Below are positions 31,171 through 41,255 of a stretch of 64,000 nucleotides of DNA, piece by piece. The position numbers were made by a program, and so were the translations under genes. The stretch covers positions 62,001 to 126,000 of the forward strand of contig NZ_RWKW01000002.1 of the NCBI RefSeq assembly GCF_003970795.1, in the 5' to 3' direction. Source of the stretch: Aquibium carbonis (GTDB lineage: Bacteria; Pseudomonadota; Alphaproteobacteria; Rhizobiales; Rhizobiaceae). The notes beneath the pieces were generated by a model that worked only from the letters and a program-made list of their open reading frames with translations, had not been told where the DNA came from and searched no databases. Position 1 is the first letter of the stretch, and each line of letters starts with the position of its first letter.

Positions 31171-31602
31171 GTGTCGAGCGAACTTGCAGCCCGGACTAGC
31201 CGTCACCACATCTCGCCCATGAACGAGACCCTCGACCAGGAAAGCATCGCAGGCATTCTCGCGCCCGTCACGCCCACGGAGGAGCGCAGGCGCGAACGGC
31301 GCGTGCGCGAGGGGCTGTGGCGCGCGGTTCGGCGTGCCGCCGGCCAGATTCCCTTCATGGAGGAGGTCGTGGCCGGGTATTTCTGCGCCCTCGACAACCG
31401 GACTCCCACCCGGGTGCGCGGCACCCTGTTCGCTGCTCTGGCCTATTTCGTGATGCCGTTCGACGTCATACCGGACTTCATCCTCGGTCTCGGCTTCACC
31501 GACGACCTGTCCGCGCTGTTGGCCGCACTGGGGACCATTCGCACGCACATCACCCCGGGTCACCGCGCCGCGGCCCGCGATTTCCTCGACGAGATCAAAT
31601 AG
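31171..31602 (+). CDS. YkvA-family DUF1232 membrane protein
   Basis: Up to 143 residues, starting at GTG 31171 two bases after phhB; ATG 31219 (MNETLDQES) is an equally possible start giving 127 residues, and neither has a clear ribosome site. The DUF1232 core KTRVRGTLFAALAYFVMPFDVIPD-type segment is present here as RTPTRVRGTLFAALAYF and MPFDVIPDFILGLGFTDDLS, with one or two hydrophobic helices. Function unknown. Confidence 0.8.
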   Translation: MSSELAARTSRHHISPMNETLDQESIAGILAPVTPTEERRRERRVREGLWRAVRRAAGQIPFMEEVVAGYFCALDNRTPTRVRGTLFAALAYFVMPFDVIPDFILGLGFTDDLSALLAALGTIRTHITPGHRAAARDFLDEIK

Positions 31603-31629
31603 AGACTGGTTGCGACAGAGCGACGCCGC

Positions 31630-32205
31630 TCAGGCGTCCACGTCGATCCTGGGGTCGGCCTCGATCGCCTTTCGCAATCGCCCGAAGGCGAGCCTGATCC
31701 GCGACTTGACCGTTCCCAGCGGCAGGCCGGTCTGGTCGGCGATCTCGCTGTGGGACAGGCCGACAAAGAAGGCGAGCCGTATCAGTTCGACCTGCTCGGC
31801 AGGCAGTCCCTGGAGAGCGACGCGAACGCGTTCGTCGCGCTGGCCTGCGTCCAGCGCGACGTCGGGCGCTTCCTCGCCTTCCGGCTGAAGGATCGGATCG
31901 TCGGGGTCGATCAGGTAGGAACGGTCGCGGCGCAGCCCGTCGATCCGCCGATTCCGGGCGATCCGGAAAAGCCAGGTCGCCAGCGACGATTTCGTTGCAT
32001 CGAACAGGTGCGCCTTGTGCCAAAGCACCGACATCACCTCCTGTGCGACGTCCTCGGCCGAGCCGCCGTCCATTCCAAGCCGCTGGAGATAACCATTGAT
32101 GCGCGGAGCGAAATGATCGAACAGCGCGGCGAACGCCGCCTGGTCCCGCCGTTCCGCAACCAGGGCCGCAAGGCGTGCATACTCTTCTCGCGGCCCAGTC
32201 GTCAT
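31630..32205 (-). CDS. ECF-type RNA polymerase sigma factor
   Basis: 191-residue two-domain sigma factor. Region 2: FDHFAPRINGYLQRLGMD, AEDVAQEVMSVLWHKAHLFD and ATWLFRIARNRRIDGLRRD; region 4: LPAEQVELIRLAFFVGLSHSEIADQTGLPLGTVKSRIRLAFGRLR. ATG 32205 fits the family N-terminus. No ChrR, anti-sigma or EcfG/PhyR partner lies beside it on either side, unlike most ECF genes. Convergent with the DUF1232 gene. Confidence 0.92.
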   Translation of the reverse strand: MTTGPREEYARLAALVAERRDQAAFAALFDHFAPRINGYLQRLGMDGGSAEDVAQEVMSVLWHKAHLFDATKSSLATWLFRIARNRRIDGLRRDRSYLIDPDDPILQPEGEEAPDVALDAGQRDERVRVALQGLPAEQVELIRLAFFVGLSHSEIADQTGLPLGTVKSRIRLAFGRLRKAIEADPRIDVDA

Positions 32206-32550
32206 TGTCCTCGGACTCTTCGCCCGCGTTCCGGGCCGTTGTTCTCGACCGACCCTACGTAGCTCCACGTCGCGGCGCAATATGGCTTCGAAAGCTCGCC
32301 AGGCGGCAACCCAGACCGATGATCCCAAGCCGGCGACAAACTGTTGCCGCTTTCATCCGTTTCACAATTCGTGAAGTCGTGAAGGCATGCGCTCAGGGGT
32401 CTGCCAGGCACAGCGGTCGCAAAATCGAAACGGTGGGACGGGAGTTCACCATTTGGTAACCGCGATTAATTCAATATGAAGCGAACCGGTCCTCTAGGGC
32501 CGCTCTTGGATTCGCTCGATCAGGACACACCAGGACAACGGCAGGATAAC
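32206..32550. other. 345-bp divergent promoter region
   Basis: Separates the ECF sigma gene from the IalB-like gene. No gene is visible. The right half is AT-richer and contains the short inverted repeat TTCAC-aattc-GTGAA at about 32369-32383 and an AT-rich stretch near 32450-32476 that could serve the IalB gene. I could not identify a clear ECF promoter pair. Confidence 0.4.
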
Positions 32551-33054
32551 ATGCGTGCACTGATTTCGATCACAGCTGGCATCGTGGCGATGGCCGTCGC
32601 GGCACCAGCCCTCGCACAATCGGCCACCAAGGTCGGACAGTACAATGACTGGGGCACCTATTCCTATCAGGCCGACGCGGGCAAGGTTTGCTACGTGCTG
32701 TCGGTTCCGAAGGAAAAGCAGCCGACGAGCCTCGACCATGGCGACATCTTCTTCTTCGTGAGCCAGAAGCCCGGGCAGAACGTGGCTTTCGAACCGCAAT
32801 TCATCGCCTCCTATGCGTTCCGGGAGAACTCCAAGGTCACGGTGAAGGTCGGCGACAAGGCATTCTCGCTGTTCACCAAGGGCAAGTCGGCCTGGCTGGA
32901 GAATGCAGCTGAGGAACCGCAGCTCGTGGCGGCGATGAAGTCGGGCTCCGCCATGCAGGTCAGCGCGACGTCGGGCCGCGGAAACCCGACCAATTATTCG
33001 TTCTCGCTGCGGGGCATAACCGCTGCGCTCGATTCGATTTCGGCCTGCAGGTAA
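32551..33054 (+). CDS. Invasion-associated locus B (IalB)-family periplasmic protein
   Basis: 167 residues with a Sec signal peptide (MRALISITAGIVAMAVAAPALA) and a compact beta-rich domain with WGTYSYQADAGKVCYVLSVPKEKQP and two cysteines (Cys in KVCYV and in the final ACR). IalB was named from Bartonella, but the family is widespread in free-living alphaproteobacteria and its biochemical role is unknown. ATG 32551 has AGGA seven bases upstream. Confidence 0.87.
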   Translation: MRALISITAGIVAMAVAAPALAQSATKVGQYNDWGTYSYQADAGKVCYVLSVPKEKQPTSLDHGDIFFFVSQKPGQNVAFEPQFIASYAFRENSKVTVKVGDKAFSLFTKGKSAWLENAAEEPQLVAAMKSGSAMQVSATSGRGNPTNYSFSLRGITAALDSISACR

Positions 33055-33084
33055 GCCCAAAGCAGGGTTGGGAAACACGGCGTT

Positions 33085-33103
33085 GCCGGGGCGTGACCCC
33101 GGC
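33085..33103 (+). terminator. Weak hairpin between the IalB-like gene and rlmN
   Basis: GCCGGGG, loop CGTGA, CCCCGGC forms a perfect 7-bp stem 30 bp after the IalB stop, but no T tract follows. It may be a processing or pause signal rather than an intrinsic terminator. Confidence 0.4.
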
Positions 33104-33170
33104 CGCTTACTCTGTTATGAGACGTGCTTGATTGGCATTCGGCCCCGGCCGACCTTACCTTACCCCGACC

Positions 33171-34400
33171 ATGGCCCTATCCTTCGACATCACATCCGCC
33201 GACACGCGGAACGCCCTTCGTCCAGCGACGAAGGAAAAGCCGCCGCTGATCGGTCTCTCGCGGACCGAACTCGCAGAGGCACTGGTTGCTTCGGGTATCG
33301 TACCCGAGCGGCAGGCCAAGATGCGCGCCAGCCAGCTCTGGCATTGGCTCTACGTGCGCGGCGTGTCCGACTTCTCGGAAATGTTTAACATTTCAAAGGA
33401 TTTGCGCGCCACGCTCGATCGCCGTTTCTCGATTGCCAGGCCAGAAATCGTCGAAGAACAGATCTCGTCCGATGGCACGCGCAAATGGCTGTTCCGGTTT
33501 CCGCCGCGTGGTGCGGGCCGCCCCGTCGAGATCGAAACGGTCTACATCCCGGAAGAAGGTCGCGGGACGCTCTGCATCTCCAGCCAGGTTGGCTGCACGC
33601 TCACCTGCTCCTTCTGCCACACCGGCACACAGAAGCTGGTGCGCAACCTCACCGCCGAGGAGATCCTGGCGCAGCTGATGATCGCGCGCGACCGGCTGGG
33701 CGATTTCCCGGACCGCGACACGCCGGCCGGCGCCATCGTACCGGCCGAAGGCCGCCGCATCACAAACATCGTCATGATGGGCATGGGCGAGCCGCTGTAC
33801 AACTTCGAGGAAGTGAAGAAGGCCTTGCTGATCGCGTCCGACGGCGATGGGCTGTCGCTGTCCAAGCGGCGCATCACGTTGTCCACCTCGGGCGTGGTGC
33901 CGGAAATCTACCGCACGGGCGACGAAATCGGCGTCATGCTGGCCATCTCGCTGCACGCGGTGCGCGACGACCTGCGCGACATGCTGGTGCCGATCAACAA
34001 GAAGTATCCGCTGAAGGATCTGATGGAAGCCTGTCGGGCCTATCCCGGACTGTCCAATGCGCGGCGGATCACCTTCGAATATGTGATGCTGAAGGACGTC
34101 AACGACAGTCTTGCCGACGCCCGCGAACTTGTGCGGCTGCTGCGTGGCATTCCGGCCAAGATCAACCTGATCCCTTTCAATCCCTGGCCCGGCACCAACT
34201 ATCAGTGCTCCGACTGGGAGACGATCGAGAAGTTTGCCGACGCCGTCAACGCCGCCGGCTACGCATCTCCCATCCGGACGCCGCGCGGCCGTGACATCCT
34301 GGCGGCTTGCGGCCAGCTCAAGTCCGAATCCGAGCGAATGAAGAAGAGCGACCGGCTGGCGCTGGAGGCCATGATGATCGCGGGGCACGGCGAGGCTTGA
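33171..34400 (+). CDS. rlmN: 23S rRNA A2503 / tRNA A37 methyltransferase RlmN
   Basis: 409-residue radical-SAM methyltransferase. The cluster motif is C-x3-C-x2-C at Cys142, Cys146 and Cys149 (GCTLTCSFC), with GMGEPLYN and the S-adenosylmethionine-binding region. The methyl-carrying C-terminal cysteine lies in [11 protein letters not shown] 33171 fits the alphaproteobacterial N-terminus. The gene overlaps the following membrane protein gene by 4 bp. Confidence 0.97.
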   Translation: MALSFDITSADTRNALRPATKEKPPLIGLSRTELAEALVASGIVPERQAKMRASQLWHWLYVRGVSDFSEMFNISKDLRATLDRRFSIARPEIVEEQISSDGTRKWLFRFPPRGAGRPVEIETVYIPEEGRGTLCISSQVGCTLTCSFCHTGTQKLVRNLTAEEILAQLMIARDRLGDFPDRDTPAGAIVPAEGRRITNIVMMGMGEPLYNFEEVKKALLIASDGDGLSLSKRRITLSTSGVVPEIYRTGDEIGVMLAISLHAVRDDLRDMLVPINKKYPLKDLMEACRAYPGLSNARRITFEYVMLKDVNDSLADARELVRLLRGIPAKINLIPFNPWPGTNYQCSDWETIEKFADAVNAAGYASPIRTPRGRDILAACGQLKSESERMKKSDRLALEAMMIAGHGEA

Positions 34401-34909
34401 GCCACGTCGCGCTCATCCTCGTCCGGTTCGCCGTCATCATTGCCGGCTACGTCTGCGCCGCACTCGCAGCCAGCACCGTTCTGCATCTCGCCTGGATCGG
34501 CGCGGCCGGGTTCGAGCCTGAACTGGCGCCCTGGGTGCTTCTCGGCAGCATCGCCTTTTCGATCCCTTTCGTCGCTCTGTTCATAGGCTATTTCGCCTTC
34601 CTGCCAGCCTTGGTGGCGATCGCAATCACCGAGTTTGCAAGGTGGCAGGACTGGCTGACCTATGCACTTGCCGGCGGCGCCATCGCGATCGTGTTGATGT
34701 CGGTGTTCTGGGGCAGGCGCCAAGGCGACCTGTCGCTCGAGTTCGAAGGCATGCCGCAGGTGTCGGCGGAGCGCCTCGACGATCCACAGGTGTTCGCGGC
34801 ACTGCTCGCAGCCGGCTTTGTGGGAGGCATCGGCTACTGGATCGTGGCCGGCCGGGGAGCAGGCAAGTGGCGCCGCGCACCACGGGCGCGGATTCCTCCC
34901 TTGCCTTGA
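34397..34909 (+). CDS. Small polytopic membrane protein of unknown function
   Basis: 170 residues with about four hydrophobic helices and a cytoplasmic segment [19 protein letters not shown]. The only possible start near the conserved part is TTG 34397, which overlaps the rlmN stop by 4 bp (TTGA), suggesting coupled translation; no ATG or GTG is available in that stretch. The order rlmN then a small membrane protein is, as I recall, common in Rhizobiales. No motif suggests a function. Confidence 0.7.
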   Translation: MSHVALILVRFAVIIAGYVCAALAASTVLHLAWIGAAGFEPELAPWVLLGSIAFSIPFVALFIGYFAFLPALVAIAITEFARWQDWLTYALAGGAIAIVLMSVFWGRRQGDLSLEFEGMPQVSAERLDDPQVFAALLAAGFVGGIGYWIVAGRGAGKWRRAPRARIPPLP

Positions 34910-34940
34910 CCCGATCGAGGGGCAGCGGCATATCAGAGCC

Positions 34941-35660
34941 ATGCCGAAAATGCCCCAGCCGCCCCGCAAGCCGCCGCTCGTCACGCCTCTCGCGGCAATG
35001 AAGCTCAAGCCGGTTTTCGTCGACAGGGTTGGCAAGCTCGTCAGGCTTCGCACGCTCGTGCCCGGCGAGGTTACGCCGGAGATCGCCGACGGGCTCACCG
35101 ATCCCGCCATCATGGAAGGCCTCAATGCCCCGCGTCGGGCGATGGGACTGGACGCCTTCCGCGCATACGTAGGCAGCTTCGACAACCTGCGCCGCAACCT
35201 GATGGCCATCCGCGATTCCGTCGATGACACGCCGCTCGGCCTGCTGTTTCTGGATGTCGACCTGCGCCACAAGCTCGGCTCGGCCCACATCGTCATCGGC
35301 AAGGGCGAGCATCGGCGGATGGACGTCATCTATGACGCGACGCGCGTGCTGATGTGGCACTTCTTCACCGAGCGAAAGCTGGAGAAGCTTACCTTCGCGC
35401 CACTTTCGCGAAACCGCGCAGCCGTCGCGGCCTGCCGTGTCGGGATGCTCCGGCTGGAGGGCGAGTTAAGGTCGCACCGAATCGACGGGCGCACCGGGGA
35501 ACGGGTAGACCAGATGCTTTTCGCAATGACACTGGACGAATTCCGCCAGCGGATGAAGGCGCTGGTGGAACCGCCGGCCTTTTCTGGCGCGGGCGTGGCT
35601 TCAACGCACGTCGTAGATCAACTGATCGCCGCCGGATGGAAGCCGCCGGCACCAGGCTGA
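34941..35660 (+). CDS. GNAT-fold acetyltransferase-like protein
   Basis: 239 residues. The centre reads like a RimJ/RimL-type GNAT domain: GLLFLDVDLRHKLGSAHIVIG and RNRAAVAACRVGMLRLEGELRSHRIDGRTGERVDQMLFAMTLDEF, matching the acetyl-CoA side and the final strand of the fold. The usual R-x2-G-x-G/A loop is not obvious, so it may be a divergent or non-acetyl-transferring member. ATG 34941 sits 31 bp after the preceding gene. Confidence 0.6.
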   Translation: MPKMPQPPRKPPLVTPLAAMKLKPVFVDRVGKLVRLRTLVPGEVTPEIADGLTDPAIMEGLNAPRRAMGLDAFRAYVGSFDNLRRNLMAIRDSVDDTPLGLLFLDVDLRHKLGSAHIVIGKGEHRRMDVIYDATRVLMWHFFTERKLEKLTFAPLSRNRAAVAACRVGMLRLEGELRSHRIDGRTGERVDQMLFAMTLDEFRQRMKALVEPPAFSGAGVASTHVVDQLIAAGWKPPAPG

Positions 35661-35669
35661 ATCGTCGTA

Positions 35670-36344
35670 TCAGAACCGGTAGGCGAGACCGAACTTGACG
35701 GCTTCGAATTTCGGTTTGAACGATGTGTTGGGGAGGCCTTCGCCGCCGAAGTTGATCGATTCAAACCTGTAGTTGAGGTACTCCGCCTTCAGCGACCAGT
35801 CGTTCGGCAGGGCGAAATCCACGCCGGCGCCGAAGACGCCACCCCACTTCACACCGGAATAACTCGCCGTGTCCGCAGTGTCGAAAAACGACGGGCGGGA
35901 ATAGCTCGTCGCTTCGAAATGCCCGGCCGCGATGCCGCCGGTACCGTACACGAGAATACGATCGGTCGGCGTGTAACCGAGCCGTGCGCGCGCCGTGGAG
36001 ACCCAGTCGACATCATAGGTGTAGGCTTCGCCCTTGCCGCCCGTCAGTGCATCTTCGTCGCCGAAGGCGAGATCGGCGGAATGGACGAAATCGATGTCGG
36101 CCGCGAGACCGTAGACGACCGGCCCGAACTGCCAGTCGTATCCGGCGAACACGCCGCCGACCATGACGTCTTCCCTGTAACCGCCGGCGAAATCGGTCGA
36201 CGACGCCGCGAAATTCGTGGAGGAGAAGCCGCCGCCGATTTCTGCGCCGACATAGGGGCCGCTCCAGTCGAACGTCCGCTGTTGCGCCTGTGCTGCGGAA
36301 ACCATGGCCACCACCGCAGCCGTTGCAATCAGAAATTGCTTCAT
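35670..36344 (-). CDS. Omp25/31-like outer-membrane beta-barrel protein
   Basis: 224 residues with a signal peptide (MKQFLIATAAVVAMVSAAQA) and an eight-strand barrel pattern: FDWSGPYVGAEIGGGF at the start, alternating Gly/Tyr strands, ARLGYTPTDRILVYGTGGIAAGHF in the middle, and the terminal strand VKFGLAYRF ending in phenylalanine, the outer-membrane insertion signal. It resembles surface barrels of Brucella and rhizobia. Convergent with the GNAT-like gene, 9 bp apart. Confidence 0.9.
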   Translation of the reverse strand: MKQFLIATAAVVAMVSAAQAQQRTFDWSGPYVGAEIGGGFSSTNFAASSTDFAGGYREDVMVGGVFAGYDWQFGPVVYGLAADIDFVHSADLAFGDEDALTGGKGEAYTYDVDWVSTARARLGYTPTDRILVYGTGGIAAGHFEATSYSRPSFFDTADTASYSGVKWGGVFGAGVDFALPNDWSLKAEYLNYRFESINFGGEGLPNTSFKPKFEAVKFGLAYRF

Positions 36345-36432
36345 GTCATCCCTCGTCGGTCGTTTTTCTGACTAGCAACAATCCCGGAACCGGACAAGTG
36401 CAGCGCAGCAACAGTCGTCGCGAAGCCGCATT

Positions 36433-37074
36433 CTATCGCGCCTGCGCCGTCAGGATCTTCACGGCAAAGGCCGAAAACACACCGGCGAACAGCCAGTCGA
36501 TCGCACGCGTCACCTTGGGGCTGCGCGACAAGAGGCTGGCGAACCGGTCCGCCGCCAGAACCATGGGAATGGTCACCGGCAACGAGAGCGGGATGAACAG
36601 CAGCCCCAGGAACAGGAGCTTGCCCGCCGCATGCGGATCGTTTGCAGAGACGAACTGCGGCAGGAAGGTCATGAAGAACAGGATGATCTTCGGATTGAGC
36701 AGATTGATGCCGATGCCCGTGGCCCAGTTCTTCCAGAAAGAGCGAGCTCGTCGTTGCCTCGTCTCCGGCGAGAAGGCCGAGCCGTTGCTGATCGCCTGCC
36801 AGGCGAGCCAGATCAGATAGGCCGCCCCGACGATCTTCAGCACGAGGAAGGCCTGCGGGGACGCGACGATCAGCGCCGAAAGACCGAGCGCGACGAGTGT
36901 CGTGTGGATGGCACAACCCGTCATCGCACCGGCCATGCAAGCGAGACCGGCCGCCCTCCCCTCGGACAGCGCCCGACCGACGAAGAGGGTCATGTCCGGA
37001 CCGGGGGTAATCGCTATGATGACGGTTGCGACGGCGAACTGGATGAAAACGGCGGCGTCGGGCAGAAACGACAT
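36433..37074 (-). CDS. LysE/RhtB-family amino acid exporter
   Basis: 213 residues with six predicted helices and the family signature AITPGPDMTLFVGRALSEGRAAG at the N-terminus, then NLLNPKIILFFMTFLPQFV. Members export homoserine, threonine, lysine or related metabolites. The start is 13 bp from the GT39 stop upstream on the same strand, suggesting cotranscription without a clear functional tie. Confidence 0.92.
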   Translation of the reverse strand: MSFLPDAAVFIQFAVATVIIAITPGPDMTLFVGRALSEGRAAGLACMAGAMTGCAIHTTLVALGLSALIVASPQAFLVLKIVGAAYLIWLAWQAISNGSAFSPETRQRRARSFWKNWATGIGINLLNPKIILFFMTFLPQFVSANDPHAAGKLLFLGLLFIPLSLPVTIPMVLAADRFASLLSRSPKVTRAIDWLFAGVFSAFAVKILTAQAR

Positions 37075-37087
37075 GCGGGCGTGCTTC

Positions 37088-38692
37088 CTATTCGCAAAGC
37101 CTGGAGTCCAGCGGGAGTCGCTGGATCAGGAAGGTCGTCTGGCGGGTATGCGGCAAGAGCGGCGCCCACCAGTCGATCGTCAACTCTTCGTCGGGAAGGA
37201 GCGGCAGGCCGTTCTGCGCAAGACTGTCGGCAAGCCGGCTCTGGGCGCGCGAATCCGCCTGCCAGACCAGGAGACAATGATCGCTGGGTCGCGTCGGCGG
37301 GCGATAGGGATGATTGACCAACGTAAGGGTTCGCGCCCCGGGCACAGCTGCGCGCAAGTATCCTGCCTCCAGGGCCGAGTATCCCACCAATGTTGGCGAC
37401 CGCCCGTATCGGGTTTCGATGGCGTCACCAAGTTGCTGATACGGGATACTGGGACGGCAGTTGCCGCATAACGCTTCGGAGGGCGCCATCCGGGACACGA
37501 GGTAGATGCCCGCGACGATTGCGGTGATCGTCACCGTTGCCGCCAGGAAGGACCTGAACGACCGTGCCGGCGGCGCAAAGCGGTCGAGCATCATGAGGAA
37601 AAAGAGCGGCGCGGCCAGCCAGACGCCATGCATGTAGCGGGATCGCAGTTGCGTGCTCCCGACACCGAAGGCCCAGATGATCATGGCCACCATGCTCACC
37701 ACGAGCAAGAGGCCGAGGAGCTGGCGGAAGGAGTCGTCACGAGGGCCATCCGACTTCGATGGCAGGCCTTTCAGATAGAAGGAGCCGAGATAGACCGGCA
37801 GAAACGGGAGAAGATAACCAACGAAGGCTGCGGCCAGGGCGCCGGCCTTATCGACGAAGGAGTTTTCCCGTCCGGTCTGGACGACGCCGTCGACAGTCGT
37901 GAGGATGGTTCTCAGTTCACCCGCGTAGACAACCGCCAGGGCGATGAATGGCATGGCGGCAACGACCAGAGTCAGCAGGAAGCGTGGGTCGAGGAACACG
38001 CGCCTGTAGTCGCGCTGCAGAAGCGCGGCCGCAACGAGGGCACCGAAAAAGACGCCATAGGCATATTTGGCGAGCATGCCGATCACGAACAACAGGCCGA
38101 GCAGCACATAGGCAGCTGCCGTTGGGTTGCGCGCCAGCGAATGGATCGTCAGCAAGGTGGCGGCAATGACGACGATGTTGAGGTTGGTGTGCGTGAGAAT
38201 GCGGTGACTGTCGTAGGCGACGACCCAGATCAGCGCCAGGGAGTAGACCGACAGCGCCTGCAACCGTGGATCCACGATGACGCGGCGAGCGAGTGCGTAG
38301 AGCAGCAAGGCGCAGGCGAACATCGAGCCGTAATTCAGGAGCGCCACCGAGGCGAGAGGCGACCCGATGAGCCGGTTCAGGCCATAGAGAAACCAATCGT
38401 ACAGCGCGGGGTTGCGCGCCTGGTAGAACAGCTCGAGCGATTGGGCCTGGTAGATCTCCATTGCATCGTCGGTGCCGACGTTTGATCGCAGGGCCGTTGC
38501 AATGAACAGGAAAACCGCGGTCCAGAGGCCCGTGTAGAACAACACGCCGCTCCGACGCGCCCAGAACGGTAGCGCGGCGGGCCTTGTGGCCGGGTCGAGT
38601 TTCGGCACCGCAGGCTGCGTGGCCTGTTGCTCGGCGCTCCGAGCGCTGCCATCGGACCGTTCGAAGGCCGTTGCGTCAGGAAGAAGGGGCAT
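37088..38692 (-). CDS. GT39 (ArnT/Rgt-like) integral-membrane glycosyltransferase
   Basis: 534 residues with about ten to eleven helices and a C-terminal soluble domain. After the first helix is NVGTDDAMEIYQ (Asp75-Asp76), the acidic pair of polyprenyl-phosphate-dependent PMT_2 glycosyltransferases, and the helix-rich middle is typical of ArnT and the rhizobial RgtA-F enzymes, which attach aminoarabinose or galacturonate to lipid A or core. The donor and acceptor cannot be read from sequence. The gene points away from a PAP2 phosphatase gene. Confidence 0.82.
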   Translation of the reverse strand: MPLLPDATAFERSDGSARSAEQQATQPAVPKLDPATRPAALPFWARRSGVLFYTGLWTAVFLFIATALRSNVGTDDAMEIYQAQSLELFYQARNPALYDWFLYGLNRLIGSPLASVALLNYGSMFACALLLYALARRVIVDPRLQALSVYSLALIWVVAYDSHRILTHTNLNIVVIAATLLTIHSLARNPTAAAYVLLGLLFVIGMLAKYAYGVFFGALVAAALLQRDYRRVFLDPRFLLTLVVAAMPFIALAVVYAGELRTILTTVDGVVQTGRENSFVDKAGALAAAFVGYLLPFLPVYLGSFYLKGLPSKSDGPRDDSFRQLLGLLLVVSMVAMIIWAFGVGSTQLRSRYMHGVWLAAPLFFLMMLDRFAPPARSFRSFLAATVTITAIVAGIYLVSRMAPSEALCGNCRPSIPYQQLGDAIETRYGRSPTLVGYSALEAGYLRAAVPGARTLTLVNHPYRPPTRPSDHCLLVWQADSRAQSRLADSLAQNGLPLLPDEELTIDWWAPLLPHTRQTTFLIQRLPLDSRLCE

Positions 38693-38881
38693 GATGGCCG
38701 CTCTCGACTGCGTGAGGTCGCACTTCTCCTAGCCTTCTCTCGCACGCGGCGCTATGGCTATCCGCCGGTCAACATGGTTTCAGGTGTAACCGGAATCTTG
38801 TCTGGTTCAAGATTGAACCATCATCTGCTCGTCATCTAAAGACTCGACACTAAGCCAGGAATTGGCATCAGGGGGTGCCTG

Positions 38882-39829
38882 TTGTTAGATGGAAATGTCG
38901 CCAGGACGTTGAGTTCGCCTTCGGAATCCCACCCTCCCTCGCAAGACGAGAGACATACCTGGTTCCGACGCCTTGGATGTACCGCCGCGCGGGTCAACGA
39001 GCGCCTGCAGCGCGAACCGGTACGCTTTCTCGTTTACGGCCTGATCGCGACGAGCCTGGTGTTCATGATCATGCCATGGATCGACCTTGCGGTGACTGGC
39101 ATGTTCGCGGCACCCGACGGCAGCTTCCCGCTTTCCCGCCACCCGCTGCTGATCTCCATCCGCGACGTGAACCGGGTGGTGCCCCAGTTGTTGCTTCCCG
39201 CCATGGGCGTCATCCTGTTCGTCCATGCCTTCATTCAAGGGATCAACTGGCTCCCACGTCCGCATCGCGCGCTCTTCGTGCTCGGCGTCTATGCCATCGG
39301 CTCGGGCCTCGTCGTCAGCGTTCTCAAGGAGATCGTCGAGCGGGCCAGGCCAGGCGATACGACCGTCTTCGGCGGGACCGCCCCCTACACCATCCCGTGG
39401 CAGCTCGCCGATGCCTGCGAGCGAAACTGCTCTTTCTCGAGTGGCGAAGCGGGATCCGCAGCCGCCTTGATGTCGGTCGTCGTGCTTGCGCCCGCACCGC
39501 TTCGTCCAATGCTCTTCTTGTTGCTGCTGCCCGCCGCCATCACCTTCTCGCTGCTGCGCGTCGCCTTCGGCAGGCACTTTCTCTCCGATGTCTTCGTATC
39601 CTGGCTGCTCATCGCGATCGTGGCGGTTCTGCTCTGGCGCTGGTTCAAGGCGAACGAGGGCAAGATCGACCGAGCGATCGTCGGCAGCGGCCTGCCGATC
39701 GCCAGGGCGGCAGACCGGGTCTTTCGCGTTTCCGCCGCGATCCGGGCGGTCCTGAGAGCACGTGCCGTCTATCAACCCGCGCTCACGGTCGCCGTGCATA
39801 GAGCCATGTCATGGCCGCGGCGGCGCTGA
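38882..39829 (+). CDS. PAP2-superfamily membrane phosphatase, LpxE/LpxF-like
   Basis: 315 residues with six helices. The three PAP2 motifs are visible: K-x7-RP (Lys149...Arg156-Pro157 in KEIVERARP), SSGE (Ser186-Glu189 in CSFSSGEAGS, where most family members have PSGH), and R-x5-H-x3-D (Arg226, His232, Asp236). The FGGTAPYT segment and NCSFSSGE replacement are like those of LpxF-type lipid A phosphatases as I remember them. The only start before the conserved part is TTG 38882, with AGGGGG at suitable distance. It stands before argG and is divergent from the GT39 gene. Confidence 0.8.
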   Translation: MLDGNVARTLSSPSESHPPSQDERHTWFRRLGCTAARVNERLQREPVRFLVYGLIATSLVFMIMPWIDLAVTGMFAAPDGSFPLSRHPLLISIRDVNRVVPQLLLPAMGVILFVHAFIQGINWLPRPHRALFVLGVYAIGSGLVVSVLKEIVERARPGDTTVFGGTAPYTIPWQLADACERNCSFSSGEAGSAAALMSVVVLAPAPLRPMLFLLLLPAAITFSLLRVAFGRHFLSDVFVSWLLIAIVAVLLWRWFKANEGKIDRAIVGSGLPIARAADRVFRVSAAIRAVLRARAVYQPALTVAVHRAMSWPRRR

Positions 39830-39926
39830 AGGCGCTCGATCTTGCCCGGCCGCGCTTTCCTGCTATTAGTTCCGGCGAATTCAACGGGCGCTGGAAGCGC
39901 CCTCTTCTCGAGCGACCGGCGGATCA

Positions 39927-41150
<1,224 letters not shown>

Positions 41151-41162
41151 CCCACGTTCTTC

Positions 41163-41196
41163 GGGGCGGCTGGACCAAACGGTTCGGCCGCCTTTA
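41163..41196 (+). terminator. Terminator of argG
   Basis: GGCGGC...ACC-aaac-GGT...GCCGCC stem (about 12 bp with two mismatches), then TTTATCTT. It lies 13 bp after the argG stop. Confidence 0.75.
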
Positions 41197-41255
41197 TCTT
41201 GGATCGTCGACTAAATCGATTAAAATTGCGTTTCCGTGGTTGGAGAGGTTGCCCG

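Noticed and set aside
33085-33103. Strong hairpin after the IalB-like gene as a full intrinsic terminator
   Set aside because: The stem is perfect but no T tract follows; listed only as a weak candidate.
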